Positions 20,962-31,082 of a stretch of DNA of 54,709 bases are shown piece by piece (the stretch's first letter is position 1; every line of letters starts with the position of its first letter). The notes below the pieces were generated by a model that saw only the letters and a program-made list of their open reading frames with translations, searched no databases and had not been told where the DNA came from. A program made the translations under genes and the position numbers. The DNA is from an uncultured Clostridia bacterium (GTDB lineage: Bacteria > Bacillota > Clostridia > Oscillospirales > CAG-272): the NCBI GenBank assembly GCA_947630015.1, contig CANRFY010000002.1, positions 1 to 54,709 of the forward strand, given 5' to 3'.

Positions 20962-21837
20962 TTAGTCTTTCATTCCGCTCGAGCCCATCGTTTCGATGAT
21001 GTTGCTCTGAGAGACGACAAAGACGAGGATCGGGACGGCCATCATGACGACCGTTGCGGCTGCGGAAGCGCCCGCGCGGGCGATACCGCCTGCCGTGATC
21101 TGACCGATCGCGTAGTTGAGCGTCTTGAGCTGCTCGGAGTAAATGTAGATGGAAGAACCGGAGTTCCAGAGGCCCTGGAAGGAGTACACTATCATCGTCA
21201 GCCAGCCCGGTTTAACCATAGGCATCGCGATGACCCAGAACGTGTAGAACTCGGATGCGCCGTCAAGACGCGCGCTCTCGAGCGTCGCGTCAGGGACGCT
21301 GCTTTCCATGAACTGCTTCATCAGATAAAGTCCTAAAGTCGAACCGAACGCGGGGATGATGACCGCGAGGTACGTGTCGACCCAGTGCAGAAGCGACATT
21401 GTGATGAACGTCGCGATCGCGGTGACGGTCGAGGTGAACATCAGGGACTTTACGACGAGGTTGAAGAGGAAGTCGCGTCCGGGGAATTTCAGCTTAGACA
21501 GGCCGTAAGCCGCCATCGATCCGAACAGAAGGTTGCCGGCCGTACCTACGACGGAGATCAGCACCGTGTTGAATATGTAGCGGGAGAACGGCACCCACGA
21601 ATCCGACATCAGCGAGAAGAGGTCGCTGAAGTTCTGGAACGTAGGGTTGATAACGTAGAATCTGGGCGGGAACATCCACAGCTCGTCAAGCGGCTTCAGC
21701 GACTGAAGGATGACGTACAGCATCGGGAGGAACATGAATATGCCCATGATCGTGAGAAAGAAAGTGATGCCTGCGTCGCCGCCGACCGAACGGTTCAGGA
21801 CGACCTGATGCTTCCTTGTTCTTAATTTCTTTGACAT
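20962..21837 (-). CDS. Carbohydrate ABC transporter permease (MalG-type)
   Basis: This 291-residue permease has standard MalG-class length, with six predicted membrane helices and the EAA loop ESARLDGASEFYTFWVIAMP near residue 190. It starts one base after the stop of the upstream permease, so the two are translated together and probably form the first heterodimer. No ATP-binding subunit is encoded in the operon. A shared MsmK/MsmX-type ATPase elsewhere would have to power it, as is common in Bacillota. Confidence 0.93.
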   Translation of the reverse strand: MSKKLRTRKHQVVLNRSVGGDAGITFFLTIMGIFMFLPMLYVILQSLKPLDELWMFPPRFYVINPTFQNFSDLFSLMSDSWVPFSRYIFNTVLISVVGTAGNLLFGSMAAYGLSKLKFPGRDFLFNLVVKSLMFTSTVTAIATFITMSLLHWVDTYLAVIIPAFGSTLGLYLMKQFMESSVPDATLESARLDGASEFYTFWVIAMPMVKPGWLTMIVYSFQGLWNSGSSIYIYSEQLKTLNYAIGQITAGGIARAGASAAATVVMMAVPILVFVVSQSNIIETMGSSGMKD

Positions 21838-21838
21838 A

Positions 21839-22798
21839 TCATTGTCCTACCTTTGCAAGTAATTTATGGACAAGCATATTCGCGCCGATCATCATCGCGA
21901 ACAGCAAGACCGCGATTGCGGAGGCGTATCCCGTTTCCCAACGCTGTCCGCCGTAGTCGTCGAGGTGGTGCGTTATCGTCCAGCAGCTGTATTCGACCGA
22001 CGGGAATCCCGCGAGAGCCGTAACGATGCCGCCGAATCCGAACGAACCCGTGATGGCGAGGACTGCGCCGAACATAAGCATCGGTTTCATGACGGGAAGC
22101 GTCACGTACCAAAGCTCCTGCCAACGGTTCTTGATTCCGTCGACGGCGCCGGCCTCATAGTAGCTCTTGTCGATACCTTGCAGACCCGCTATGAACGAGA
22201 GGAACGACGTTCCGAGCGATGTCCACAGGGCGACTACTATGCATAGCGCCATGACGTACTTTTTATCGAAGAACCAGAGGATCGGCTCGTTGATGAATCC
22301 CATGTTGATGAGCCAGCCGTTGACCCAGCCCTGCGCGTCGCTCGAGAACAATGTACCCCAGATAAGGTACACGTTACCGCCTATGGACGGCGCGTAGAAG
22401 ACGAGTGTTACGAGCGCTCTGATCTTCGGCGACAGCTCGTTGATGAACCATGCCACGAGCAGCGACAGCAGGTACGATGTCGGACCCGTGATGACCGCGA
22501 AGATCAGCGTGTTCTTGACGGCGGTGATGAAGATGTCGTCGTCAAGGAACAGGCGGATGTAGTTGTCGAGGAAAATGAACTTAGGCGGCTGGAGCATATT
22601 GAACGACGTTAAGCTCAGGAAGATCGACATGATGACCGGGATGACTGTGAAGACGAAGAAGACTATCATGAACGGCGCCACCATAAAGTAGCCCGTTTTG
22701 TTCGTCTTCATCTCCTTCCAGACCCACTGAGCCCGCGTCATGTCCTTGCGCGATACTGCGTGTTCAACTCCGTCCGCGGTTTGTAATTTCTTTGACAT
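21839..22798 (-). CDS. Carbohydrate ABC transporter permease (MalF-type)
   Basis: This 319-residue permease has about 30 cytosolic residues before the first membrane helix (TGYFMVAPFMIVFFVFTVIP). The EAA loop is YYEAGAVDGIKNRWQELWYV near residue 215. It is the first permease after the binding-protein gene, with a GGAGAAAC ribosome site. Together with the 20962-21837 gene it makes a complete channel, so the second permease pair further down the operon is extra. Confidence 0.93.
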   Translation of the reverse strand: MSKKLQTADGVEHAVSRKDMTRAQWVWKEMKTNKTGYFMVAPFMIVFFVFTVIPVIMSIFLSLTSFNMLQPPKFIFLDNYIRLFLDDDIFITAVKNTLIFAVITGPTSYLLSLLVAWFINELSPKIRALVTLVFYAPSIGGNVYLIWGTLFSSDAQGWVNGWLINMGFINEPILWFFDKKYVMALCIVVALWTSLGTSFLSFIAGLQGIDKSYYEAGAVDGIKNRWQELWYVTLPVMKPMLMFGAVLAITGSFGFGGIVTALAGFPSVEYSCWTITHHLDDYGGQRWETGYASAIAVLLFAMMIGANMLVHKLLAKVGQ

Positions 22799-22841
22799 GA
22801 GCGTTTCTCCTTATCGTTAGATTTTTATTGTTGCTGTCATC

Positions 22842-25800
22842 TTATTTGTACGACTTCTGAGCCGCTGCGGCTTCCTCGATGTACTTTGCCGCCGCCTCGA
22901 AGAGTTCCGCGTCGGCGGATCTCAGCTTTGCGGCCTCGGCCTCGAGCGTGCTGTAATCGGCGTCTGTTGCGAGATCTTCATATACGACCTTCTGGAGCGT
23001 CGCCTTTATGATCTCGATGTCGTTTGCGTACTTTTCCCTGTCGGCAGCGGACAATTCGTCAAACTCCGCGACGGCCTGATCGGCGCGTTTCTCGGCGAGC
23101 GTCTGGCCTTGTTCGAGCGTTTCAAGGTTGAACTCTTCGCGCTTGCGCGAGAATTCCTTATTTATTGTCGGAATGTATCCGAGCAGCGCCGTGGTAGGAT
23201 CAGCCTTGTCGTTGTATGCAGACTTGAACGCGAAGTCTGTGTAACGTGCGATGATGTAGGACCCCGGGTAGTTGGGAAGCGCTGTCAGCGCGTCGAACTG
23301 GGCTCTCAGGCTGTTGTATTCGGATGTCGTCCACGACAGATCGGCAAGAGCGTCGATGTTTGCGGCAGCGTTCATACCGCCGTCGCCGAGGACTGCAACG
23401 AGTTCGTTGCTGTAGGATGACTGGAAGTCAGCCGTTGAATACCAGTCGATGAACTGCCATGCATTCTTCTTGTTGTCGCTGCCCTCCAGCATGATGACGC
23501 CGCTGACGGTGGAAATTGCGGTGTTATTGATCGTTCCGTCGTCGAGCTGCATACCGGGCAGGACTGTGAATTCCCACATACCCGCGATCTCCGTCGCGAA
23601 GAGGACGAGCTGGTTGTACAGCGTGTACGGCTGGATCATTATCGGGATCTCGCCCGTTCTGAAGCGGTTAGCCGGATCATACGTGTACGGCAGCGAGTAC
23701 ATGGTGAACATATTGCACATCATCTCGAACGCTTCGAGCGAAAGGTTCGAGTCGAGGTTGACTCTCATACCATTGTCGGCGTAGAGCTGTCCGCCCATCT
23801 GGTAGAGGTATGTGAGGTAATCGGCGGTAAGACCGACTTCCATGTTGTTGTACTGGAGAACGGGGATCATCGAGAGGACGTCGTCCCATGTCTTCGGAAC
23901 CTCGAGGTTCAGTCCTGCAAGGATATCCTTGCGATAGAAGAGCATATTGAACGTCTGAGTCTCGGGGATCGCGAACGTCTCGCCGTACAGCGTCAGCGGG
24001 ATCGTGGACGAATTCGAGAATCGAGCCGTGACCTCGTCGAACGTGTCGAAGAAGACTTCCCAGTTGTCGGGGCCTTCGGCGCCGCAGACGTCGCACTTAT
24101 AATCGCCGCCGTCCACGTATTTCAGCGTTTCTACGCCCTTCGACTTGCAGTTCTTGCAGGCCTTGTCGTTGAGGCCCTGAAGCGCTCCGCGTATAGCGTA
24201 GTTGATGACGTCGCCGTCGCCGGTGAAGAGCGATACGTCGGGTCCGACGCCCGCAAGCACTGACGGCAGAAGCGTGCCGCCCGCGACGAGCTTCAGATTG
24301 ACCGCCACATCGTGGTTAGGCGTGAATCTGTTATCTATAAGGTTGCGGATGATGTTGGCCTGATCGCGTCCGGTCACGACCCAGACGTCGACGGAGTTGT
24401 TCTCGTCGACCTCGACGGTGGAACCGAGCGAGTTATAGTCGGTGAAGAAGCTTCCTATGAAGGAACGGATCTCGAACCAGATGGCCTGGAAGAAGTTGGC
24501 GTCCGCACGCGGCAGAGCAGCCTCTGCGGGCTGGACCGCGATATAGTCGAATTCGAGCGGCTGCGCCGAAACCGTGTTGATCCACGTTCCGAGCGTACCG
24601 ATATAGGACTTGAGCAGCGTCATGTTGCCCGCGATCTCGTCCTCGTCCTTACCCATCTTATCGACAAGTCTCTGGACCTGTGCGAGCGTCGCGGTGTTCT
24701 GACCGGAAACGCCGTTCATCTCAGTCAGCGTATCGATCGCCTTCTGGATTTTGTTGCCGGACGTTACAAGGTCTCTGACCGTCTTCGGGATGACGCGGTT
24801 GAATCCGTAGTCACGGTACTGGTCGGGGTTAGCGCCCGTGAGCTTCAGTATCGACAGATACGCGCTGTTGATCGTATCGAGCGTATCGCTGACGTCGCGG
24901 ATGATGGGACCGAGATCGCCGAGGGTGACCTCGAGGGCGAGCGTATGCTTGCCTGCCGTAAGATAGAACTCATACGGCTCCGCATCCTTGTTGTCCTGGC
25001 CGAGTCTCTTCGACTGCCACTTGTTCGCGTAGGGGAAGCGCAGATAGTTGCATTCCTCGAACGGGACCTCGCCGTCTATGTAAAGCTTGCGCGAGACGTA
25101 AAGTCCGCTCAGCTCCGACTGCTTGAATCTGACCGCGATCGTGTAAAGACCGTCCGCGGGGACTTCAAATTCATATTCGATCCACTGGCCGGGGCGCTGC
25201 CATTTCGTGCCGCCGATAGCGTTCAGACGGACGCCGACCGGGTCCTGCGGGGACGTGATGGCGGACGTTCTGTCGTTGAGCGGGTAAATGGTGTTGTGCG
25301 ACATCTTAAGCGGATGCTCCGCCTCGAAGACGACGGGTTCCGCGGATGCGGCAGTGTAGCCGTTCTTCGCGTACTCGGCCTTGACCTCTTCGTATGTCGG
25401 CAGATCCTCGAGCGGATAGAGCGTTATCTTGCTGATAACGACAGGCTCGCGAACGCCCTCGATCGAGATCGTGTTCTCGCCCTGCTCGAAGTAGAACTCG
25501 AACGGATCGTTATAGTAGCTGTTGCTGTCCGAGAAGACGTATGATCTCCATTCCGGAGCGTCCGTCGTATCGGGGCGAAGCTCATTGCCGTTGATATCGG
25601 AGATGAACTTCGGGTTTCCGTTCTCGTCCGTCGCCTCGTAATCGTTGATCCAGACCTTCGTCATGGAGAGGTAGCGGGCCTCCGCGAACGGCACCTTGTC
25701 GTTGATATAAAATACGCGCTCGATCGAGTTCGCCTTATAATGAATAGGGAAGTAATCGACCTTGACCGCATATTTTCCCGTCTTCGGGATGTTGACGTGC

Positions 25801-26141
25801 CAGGTGACCTTGCCGTTGTCGGGCATCATGACGGATTTGCCCGTCGAGCCCTCGTAGTCGGTATAGACCTCTACCTCGGCGTCCGTCAGCTCGGCGTCGT
25901 AACCCGCCGCGTCGACTACTACCGTATCGGTCGCGCGGGGAACGTCCTCGTACTCGCTGCTGTATTCGAGATACGACTTGGCGTTCAGTTCTTCGCTGAT
26001 CTGCTGCAAAGAAGGACCGCTGCCGCTGTCGCTCCCGTCCGCTTCCGCGGCCATCACAGGCAAAGCGGCTGTAAACGCGCCCGCAAGCATCAGAACCGTG
26101 AGAAGCAGAGCAGTGAGCCTTGCTAACTTTGTTCTCTTCAT
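22842..26141 (-). CDS. Giant extracellular sugar-binding protein
   Basis: This 1099-residue exported protein has a signal peptide with Ala-x-Ala cleavage near residue 31 (LPVMAAE). There is no lipobox cysteine, so anchoring is not by lipid. Two beta-rich, CBM-like domains cover about 65-245 and 270-435. A helical linker (440-525) follows, then a bacterial type-1 solute-binding fold at about 580-1000 (VDVWVVTGRDQ, LPSVLAGVGPDVSLF, WQFIDWYSTADFQ). The tail 1000-1099 is a helical bundle. A zinc-ribbon-like insertion (C662, C665, C683, C686) sits inside the binding fold. Typical binding proteins are about 430 residues. It heads the operon behind a consensus promoter and should deliver a saccharide to the permeases. 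Confidence 0.88.
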   Translation of the reverse strand: MKRTKLARLTALLLTVLMLAGAFTAALPVMAAEADGSDSGSGPSLQQISEELNAKSYLEYSSEYEDVPRATDTVVVDAAGYDAELTDAEVEVYTDYEGSTGKSVMMPDNGKVTWHVNIPKTGKYAVKVDYFPIHYKANSIERVFYINDKVPFAEARYLSMTKVWINDYEATDENGNPKFISDINGNELRPDTTDAPEWRSYVFSDSNSYYNDPFEFYFEQGENTISIEGVREPVVISKITLYPLEDLPTYEEVKAEYAKNGYTAASAEPVVFEAEHPLKMSHNTIYPLNDRTSAITSPQDPVGVRLNAIGGTKWQRPGQWIEYEFEVPADGLYTIAVRFKQSELSGLYVSRKLYIDGEVPFEECNYLRFPYANKWQSKRLGQDNKDAEPYEFYLTAGKHTLALEVTLGDLGPIIRDVSDTLDTINSAYLSILKLTGANPDQYRDYGFNRVIPKTVRDLVTSGNKIQKAIDTLTEMNGVSGQNTATLAQVQRLVDKMGKDEDEIAGNMTLLKSYIGTLGTWINTVSAQPLEFDYIAVQPAEAALPRADANFFQAIWFEIRSFIGSFFTDYNSLGSTVEVDENNSVDVWVVTGRDQANIIRNLIDNRFTPNHDVAVNLKLVAGGTLLPSVLAGVGPDVSLFTGDGDVINYAIRGALQGLNDKACKNCKSKGVETLKYVDGGDYKCDVCGAEGPDNWEVFFDTFDEVTARFSNSSTIPLTLYGETFAIPETQTFNMLFYRKDILAGLNLEVPKTWDDVLSMIPVLQYNNMEVGLTADYLTYLYQMGGQLYADNGMRVNLDSNLSLEAFEMMCNMFTMYSLPYTYDPANRFRTGEIPIMIQPYTLYNQLVLFATEIAGMWEFTVLPGMQLDDGTINNTAISTVSGVIMLEGSDNKKNAWQFIDWYSTADFQSSYSNELVAVLGDGGMNAAANIDALADLSWTTSEYNSLRAQFDALTALPNYPGSYIIARYTDFAFKSAYNDKADPTTALLGYIPTINKEFSRKREEFNLETLEQGQTLAEKRADQAVAEFDELSAADREKYANDIEIIKATLQKVVYEDLATDADYSTLEAEAAKLRSADAELFEAAAKYIEEAAAAQKSYK

Positions 26142-26325
26142 AAGAACTTCCTCCTACCGTTTGTTTAATGCCGCAGCGGACTCAGAGCCTCAGCTCACGA
26201 AAGCTGTGAAACCGCCGCGCGGCAAGATTTTTGATGTCGCCGTTTTTATGGCGGAGGCGATCCGCCTTGCGCCCGCGCGCGCCCCCAAAAGGGCAGTAAG
26301 CGAGAGTACAAATTTTCATAAAGAT

Positions 26326-26354
26326 ATATTAGCATACGCAAAAATTTCTGTCAA
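26326..26354 (-). promoter_or_regulatory. Promoter of the sugar ABC operon
   Basis: On the minus strand: TTGACA (26349-26354), 17-bp spacer, TAATAT (26326-26331). Confidence 0.78.
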
Positions 26355-26750
26355 GTATACATAAATGAATATGACGGATTTTTGAATTCTGTGTGAACCC
26401 GATTTTTCACCTTCAGATTCGACGGAAATTCATCAGCCCCGACCGCGTTTTTTATTTCCCGCAGCGGTCATGGTAAACGACATTTACTCTTTGGCGCGCG
26501 GCGCGCAAATCGCCGATTTTTGCTTTTCTTTTGTGCGCTGTATTCTGCGGCGCTCCCTTTGCGCATCATCGCCGGATGTAAATTATATTTACTTATGCAT
26601 CCGCCGAATATCGTCCTCCCCCATCCTGCAAAAAAGACCCGGCAATTTAAATCTGCTGTGTAATTTGCACAAATTTATTCGGAAAATTTCTACGTGTGCG
26701 CATCCTGCACAAATTTTGAGTTTTCCGCCCTCCGACGCCCTATTTTGAAA

Positions 26751-26778
26751 GCGCGGGGACTCAAATGAGTCCCCGCGC
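26751..26778 (-). terminator. Hairpin after the activase gene
   Basis: GCGCGGGGACTC, loop AAAT, GAGTCCCCGCGC. On the minus strand it is followed by TTTCAAAAT, a weak T-tract. Confidence 0.7.
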
Positions 26779-26793
26779 GTCGTTTCATATGCG

Positions 26794-29700
26794 TCACATC
26801 GCCCTCTCGGCGTTTTCGGCGGCGCCGTTATGCGCCTCCGACAGCATAAGCTTTATTCGATTGAGCTGATTGACCTCGCTCGCGCCCGGGTCGTAGTCGA
26901 CGGCGACTATATTCGCGTCGGGATGATCGGCACGGAGCGCTTTTATGACCCCTTTTCCGACAACATGGTTCGGCAGGCACGCGAACGGCTGCACGCAAAC
27001 TATATTTCGCGTGCCGGATTCGAGCAGCTCCACCATCTCGCCGGCGAGGAACCATCCCTCTCCGTACTGATTCCCGAGCGAGAGATACGGCTTTGCAAGC
27101 TCGGAGATATGGCGTATCCGCTCCGGCGGCGCGAATCTGCGGCTGCGCTTCAGCGCCTCCGCCGCCGGACGCCTGATCATATCGATCAGATCGACGCCGG
27201 CGTTCGCAATCGCGGACGATTTCCACGAAAGGCCGAGGAATTTATGTCTGTAATCGCCCCCGTAGATGCAGTAGCTGAAGAAATCGAGCAGATCGGGGAC
27301 CACGACCTCCGCGCCCTCCGATTCGAGCAGATCGACGAGATGATTGTTCGCGAGCGGCATATATTTGACGAGTATCTCGCCCACAATCCCGACGCGCGGT
27401 CTGCGCTCGACGTCGCGGAGCGGCAGCGCGTCGAAATCGGCGACGATGCCGCGGCATACCTCGCCGTATTTGTACTCGCTGCGCGGATCGGTCAGGGACG
27501 AAATGCATATATCGCGCCATTTTGCGTGAAGCGCCTCGACGGAACCCTTCTCTGCTTCATACGGCCGCGTGCGGTATATGCACCGCATCAGTATATCGCC
27601 GTACACGATGGCGCGCAACGCCTCGACGAGCAGTCCCGCCGTGACACGGAAGCCCTCGTTTTTCTCCATTCCGTTCGCGTTGAGCGAGATCACGGGGATA
27701 TGCGAATATCCCGCCATATCGAGCGCGCGCCTTATGAAGCCGACATAATTGCTCGCGCGGCAGCATCCCCCCGTCTGCGTCATTATGATCGCGAGTTTGT
27801 CCGTATCGTATCTGCCGGACAGAACGGCGTCCATCACCTGTCCCACGACAGTTATCGACGGGAAGCACGCGTCGTTGTTCACGTACCGCAGTCCGACGTC
27901 GATAGCGGATCTGTTGTCGTTGCCGAGCAGCTCGAGATTATAGCCGTGCGAGCGGAACACGGGCACCATCAGATCGAAATGGATCGGACTCATCTGCGGC
28001 GCTATGATCGTATAGCCGTCCTCGCGCATCCGCTCCGTAAATTCGGTGCGTCTGTACGACAGATCCGACGTCGATTTCGTCTCCGGCCGGCTCGTCATCG
28101 CCGCCAAAAGGCTGCGCAGTCTGATCCGCGCCGCGCCGAGGTTGTTGACCTCGTCGACCTTCAGCACCGTATACAGCTTCCCGCCCTTTGCAAGTATCTC
28201 CGCGACCTGATCGGTCGTGATCGCGTCGAGTCCGCATCCGAACGAATTGAGCTGCACAAGCTCCATATCGTCGCGTCCGCACACGAATTCCGCCGCCGTA
28301 TAAAGCCGCGAATGGTACACCCACTGATCGTTGGCGCGGACGGGACGGCTCGGCTCGAAATCGACCGGCAGGCTGTCCTCGGTCAGAACGGCGAGGCCGT
28401 ATGACGTTATCATCTCCGGTATGCCGTGATTGATCTCGGGATCGATATGGTACGGTCTGCCCGCCAGCACGATGCCGCGGCGGTCATGCTCCTCCATCCA
28501 CGAAATCGCGCGGCGTCCCTCGTTTTTGATGTCCGCCTTGCAGTCGTGCTGCGCACTCCACGCGGCCTTCGCCGCTTCCCTTACCTCGCGCGCGGGGATA
28601 TCCCATTCGTCGCGGCACAGGCGCACAAGGCGCGCCTCCGCCGTCTTTTCGTCCGTGAACGCTATAAACGGCCGTATGTATCTGATCTTTCCGCTTCCGA
28701 TCGCCTCGACGTTGTTTTTGATATTTTCGGGATACGATACCACGATCGGGCAGTTGTAGTGATCCTGCGCGCCTCCCGTCTCCTTATGCTCGTAGAACAC
28801 GCACGGATGGAATATCGTTGTGACGCCTTGCGCGATCAGCCATTCTATATGGCCGTGCGACAGCTTCGCCGGATAGCATTCCGATTCGCTCGGTATAGAT
28901 TCGATGCCGAGCGTATACAGCTTGCGGTCGGATTCGGGCGAAACGAGTACCGAAAATCCGAGATTTTTGAAAAACGTCGCCCAGAACGGGAAGTTTTCGT
29001 ATATGTTCAGCACGCGCGGGATGCCGATGACGCCGCGCTTTGCCTCCGATGCCGGCAGCGGCTCGTAATCGAATATGCGCTTGCGCTTATATGCGACGAG
29101 ATTCGGCGCGCCGCCGTTGCTGTCGCCGCCGATGCCGCGCTCGCACCTGTTTCCGGTGATGAAGCGGTGGCCGTCGGAGAATTTGTTTATCGTCAGCATA
29201 CAGTTGTTCTGGCACCGTCCGCACCGCGCCGTCGACGTCGTATATGACAGGGCGAGTATCTCGGAGAACGGACGCATCGCGGTGCTTTGCCCGCAATACG
29301 CCTTTTTCGCGAGCAGCGCCGCCCCGAACGCGCCCATAATGCCCGATATATCGGGGCATACGGCCTCGACGTTCGCGATCGATTCAAACGCGCGCAGCAC
29401 GGCGTGATTGTAGAACGTGCCGCCCTGAACGACTATATGCTTCCCGAGCGCGTCCGCGCTCGTCAGCTTTATCACCTTAAAGAGCGCGTTTTTGATCACC
29501 GAGTACGCGAGTCCCGCCGAGATATCCTCGACCGTCGCGCCCTCCTTCTGCGCCTGCTTGACGTTTGAATTCATGAACACCGTGCAGCGCGTGCCGAGAT
29601 CGACAGGCTCGCGCGCGAACAGCGCCAGATGTGCGAATTCCTCGGCCGTATAGCCGAGCGACGCCGCGAAATTTTCAAGGAACGAGCCGCATCCCGACGA

Positions 29701-31044
29701 GCAGGCTTCGTTGAGCAGGATCGTGTCGACGTTCCCGTCCTTGAGTCTGATGCATTTCATATCCTGCCCGCCGATATCGAGTACGCAGTCGACGTCGCGC
29801 ATGAAGAACGACGCCGCCTCCGTATGCGCGATCGTCTCGACCTGGCCCATATCGAGGCCGAACGCCGATTTGAGCAGCGCTTCCCCGTATCCCGTCGAGC
29901 ATGAATACGCAATCCGCGCCTCGGGCGGCATACGGTCCGCAAGCTCGCCGATCGCGCGTATCGCGGTCCTTATCGGGCTGCCCTGATTGTTTGAATAAAA
30001 TGAATACAAAAGCTCGCCGTCCGCGCCGATCAGCGCCAGCTTCGTCGTCGTCGAGCCTGCGTCTATGCCGAGGAAGCAGTCGCCGGAGTAATCCTCGAGC
30101 CGCGCCCTTTTTACGACGTCGCGCCCGTGGCGGCGGCAGAATTCGTCATACGATTCCCTGTCGCGGAAAAGCGGTTCGAGACGCTTGATCTCATACGCCA
30201 TCGAAACGCCCCCAGACAGCGTCCCGAGCAGCGCGTCCAAATCGACAGGCTCGGCGTCGTCCGCGTTCATTGCCGCGCCGAGCGCGGCGAACAGATGCGA
30301 TCCCTCCGGCACGATCGCAGTATCATCCGTCAGCTTGAGCGTTCTTATAAACGCCGCGCGGAGCTGCGGCAGAAAGTGCAAAGGACCGCCGAGAAATGCG
30401 ACGCGCCCGCGTATCGGCTTGCCGCAGGCAAGCCCCGATATCGTCTGATTTACGACGGCGTTGAATATGGACGCCGCAAGATCGGCCGTGTTCGCGCCCT
30501 CGTTGACGAGCGCCTGAATATCTGTTTTGGCGAAAACGCCGCATCTTGCCGCGATCGGATATATTTCTTTATAATCCGCGGCTGCGCGGTCGAGTCCGTC
30601 CGCGTCCGTCTGGAGCAGCGCCGCCATCTGGTCGATGAACGCGCCTGTGCCTCCGGCGCAGACGCCGTTCATCCGCTCCTCGAGTCCGCCCGTGAAGTAT
30701 ATTATCTTCGCATCCTCGCCGCCAAGCTCGATCGCAACGTCGGTGCCGGGCGCTTCTCTGCGCAGCGCCGTCGCGACGGCGACAACCTCCTGCACAAATC
30801 CGATCCCGAGCGCCGCGGACAGATTTATCGATCCCGATCCCGTCATCTTGACGCGGAGACTGCGAACGCCCGTCTTTTTCGAGAATTCGTCGAGCAGCTC
30901 CGCCATTACTTCCTGTGTGTGCGATTTATGGCGGCGGTATTCGCCGTATATTATCTTTCCGCCGTCGTCGAGGACGACGAGCTTGATCGTCGTCGATCCG
31001 ATATCTATTCCGGCCGAATATGTCTTTTCATTATCCGTTGTCAT
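26794..31044 (-). CDS. 2-hydroxyacyl-CoA dehydratase activase-type fusion
   Basis: This 1416-residue protein contains two ASKHA (BadF/BcrA/HgdC-type) ATPase domains. The first is at about 10-280 (AGIDIGSTTIKLVVLDDGG) and the second at about 320-590 (FLGIDAGSTTTKLALIGADG). Cluster-ligand motifs follow (GCGSFLENFA, GAFGAALLAK), then CGRCQNNCMLT and a DUF2229 domain (about 665-900, GIPRVLNIYENFPFW). The C-terminal half (about 900-1416) resembles dehydratase-subunit/HgdB folds. Activases use ATP and a [4Fe-4S] cluster to inject an electron into radical dehydratases or benzoyl-CoA-type reductases. Long fusions like this are widespread in Clostridia, but their substrate is not known to me. It follows a MarR regulator gene by 38 bp. 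Confidence 0.85.
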   Translation of the reverse strand: MTTDNEKTYSAGIDIGSTTIKLVVLDDGGKIIYGEYRRHKSHTQEVMAELLDEFSKKTGVRSLRVKMTGSGSINLSAALGIGFVQEVVAVATALRREAPGTDVAIELGGEDAKIIYFTGGLEERMNGVCAGGTGAFIDQMAALLQTDADGLDRAAADYKEIYPIAARCGVFAKTDIQALVNEGANTADLAASIFNAVVNQTISGLACGKPIRGRVAFLGGPLHFLPQLRAAFIRTLKLTDDTAIVPEGSHLFAALGAAMNADDAEPVDLDALLGTLSGGVSMAYEIKRLEPLFRDRESYDEFCRRHGRDVVKRARLEDYSGDCFLGIDAGSTTTKLALIGADGELLYSFYSNNQGSPIRTAIRAIGELADRMPPEARIAYSCSTGYGEALLKSAFGLDMGQVETIAHTEAASFFMRDVDCVLDIGGQDMKCIRLKDGNVDTILLNEACSSGCGSFLENFAASLGYTAEEFAHLALFAREPVDLGTRCTVFMNSNVKQAQKEGATVEDISAGLAYSVIKNALFKVIKLTSADALGKHIVVQGGTFYNHAVLRAFESIANVEAVCPDISGIMGAFGAALLAKKAYCGQSTAMRPFSEILALSYTTSTARCGRCQNNCMLTINKFSDGHRFITGNRCERGIGGDSNGGAPNLVAYKRKRIFDYEPLPASEAKRGVIGIPRVLNIYENFPFWATFFKNLGFSVLVSPESDRKLYTLGIESIPSESECYPAKLSHGHIEWLIAQGVTTIFHPCVFYEHKETGGAQDHYNCPIVVSYPENIKNNVEAIGSGKIRYIRPFIAFTDEKTAEARLVRLCRDEWDIPAREVREAAKAAWSAQHDCKADIKNEGRRAISWMEEHDRRGIVLAGRPYHIDPEINHGIPEMITSYGLAVLTEDSLPVDFEPSRPVRANDQWVYHSRLYTAAEFVCGRDDMELVQLNSFGCGLDAITTDQVAEILAKGGKLYTVLKVDEVNNLGAARIRLRSLLAAMTSRPETKSTSDLSYRRTEFTERMREDGYTIIAPQMSPIHFDLMVPVFRSHGYNLELLGNDNRSAIDVGLRYVNNDACFPSITVVGQVMDAVLSGRYDTDKLAIIMTQTGGCCRASNYVGFIRRALDMAGYSHIPVISLNANGMEKNEGFRVTAGLLVEALRAIVYGDILMRCIYRTRPYEAEKGSVEALHAKWRDICISSLTDPRSEYKYGEVCRGIVADFDALPLRDVERRPRVGIVGEILVKYMPLANNHLVDLLESEGAEVVVPDLLDFFSYCIYGGDYRHKFLGLSWKSSAIANAGVDLIDMIRRPAAEALKRSRRFAPPERIRHISELAKPYLSLGNQYGEGWFLAGEMVELLESGTRNIVCVQPFACLPNHVVGKGVIKALRADHPDANIVAVDYDPGASEVNQLNRIKLMLSEAHNGAAENAERAM

Positions 31045-31082
31045 TCTGCGTACCGTTTCCGTTCTGTGATCGTTATTTCCGT

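Larger units (their letters stand above)
26142..26793. other. Gap between divergent-side operons
   Basis: No gene is supported. The minus-strand 5' leader of the ABC operon (about 180 nt, 26142-26319) is GC-rich with a small CAGCT/AGCTG hairpin, but I recognise no riboswitch. From 26360 to 26750 the sequence is AT-richer, with scattered short frames of no coding character. Confidence 0.5.

Noticed and set aside
26030..26141. Lipoprotein signal on the giant binding protein
   Set aside because: The N-terminal LMLAGAFTAALPVMAAE has no cysteine after the hydrophobic core. An Ala-x-Ala signal peptidase I site fits better.
26142..26320. Riboswitch in the long leader of the sugar ABC operon
   Set aside because: Only small GC-rich hairpins are visible. 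No conserved core of a known class could be recognised.
26830..28404. Long open frame (524 codons) on the plus strand opposite the activase gene
   Set aside because: It is antisense to a clear gene, Arg/Asp-rich without domains, and explained by high GC and codon bias of the real frame.
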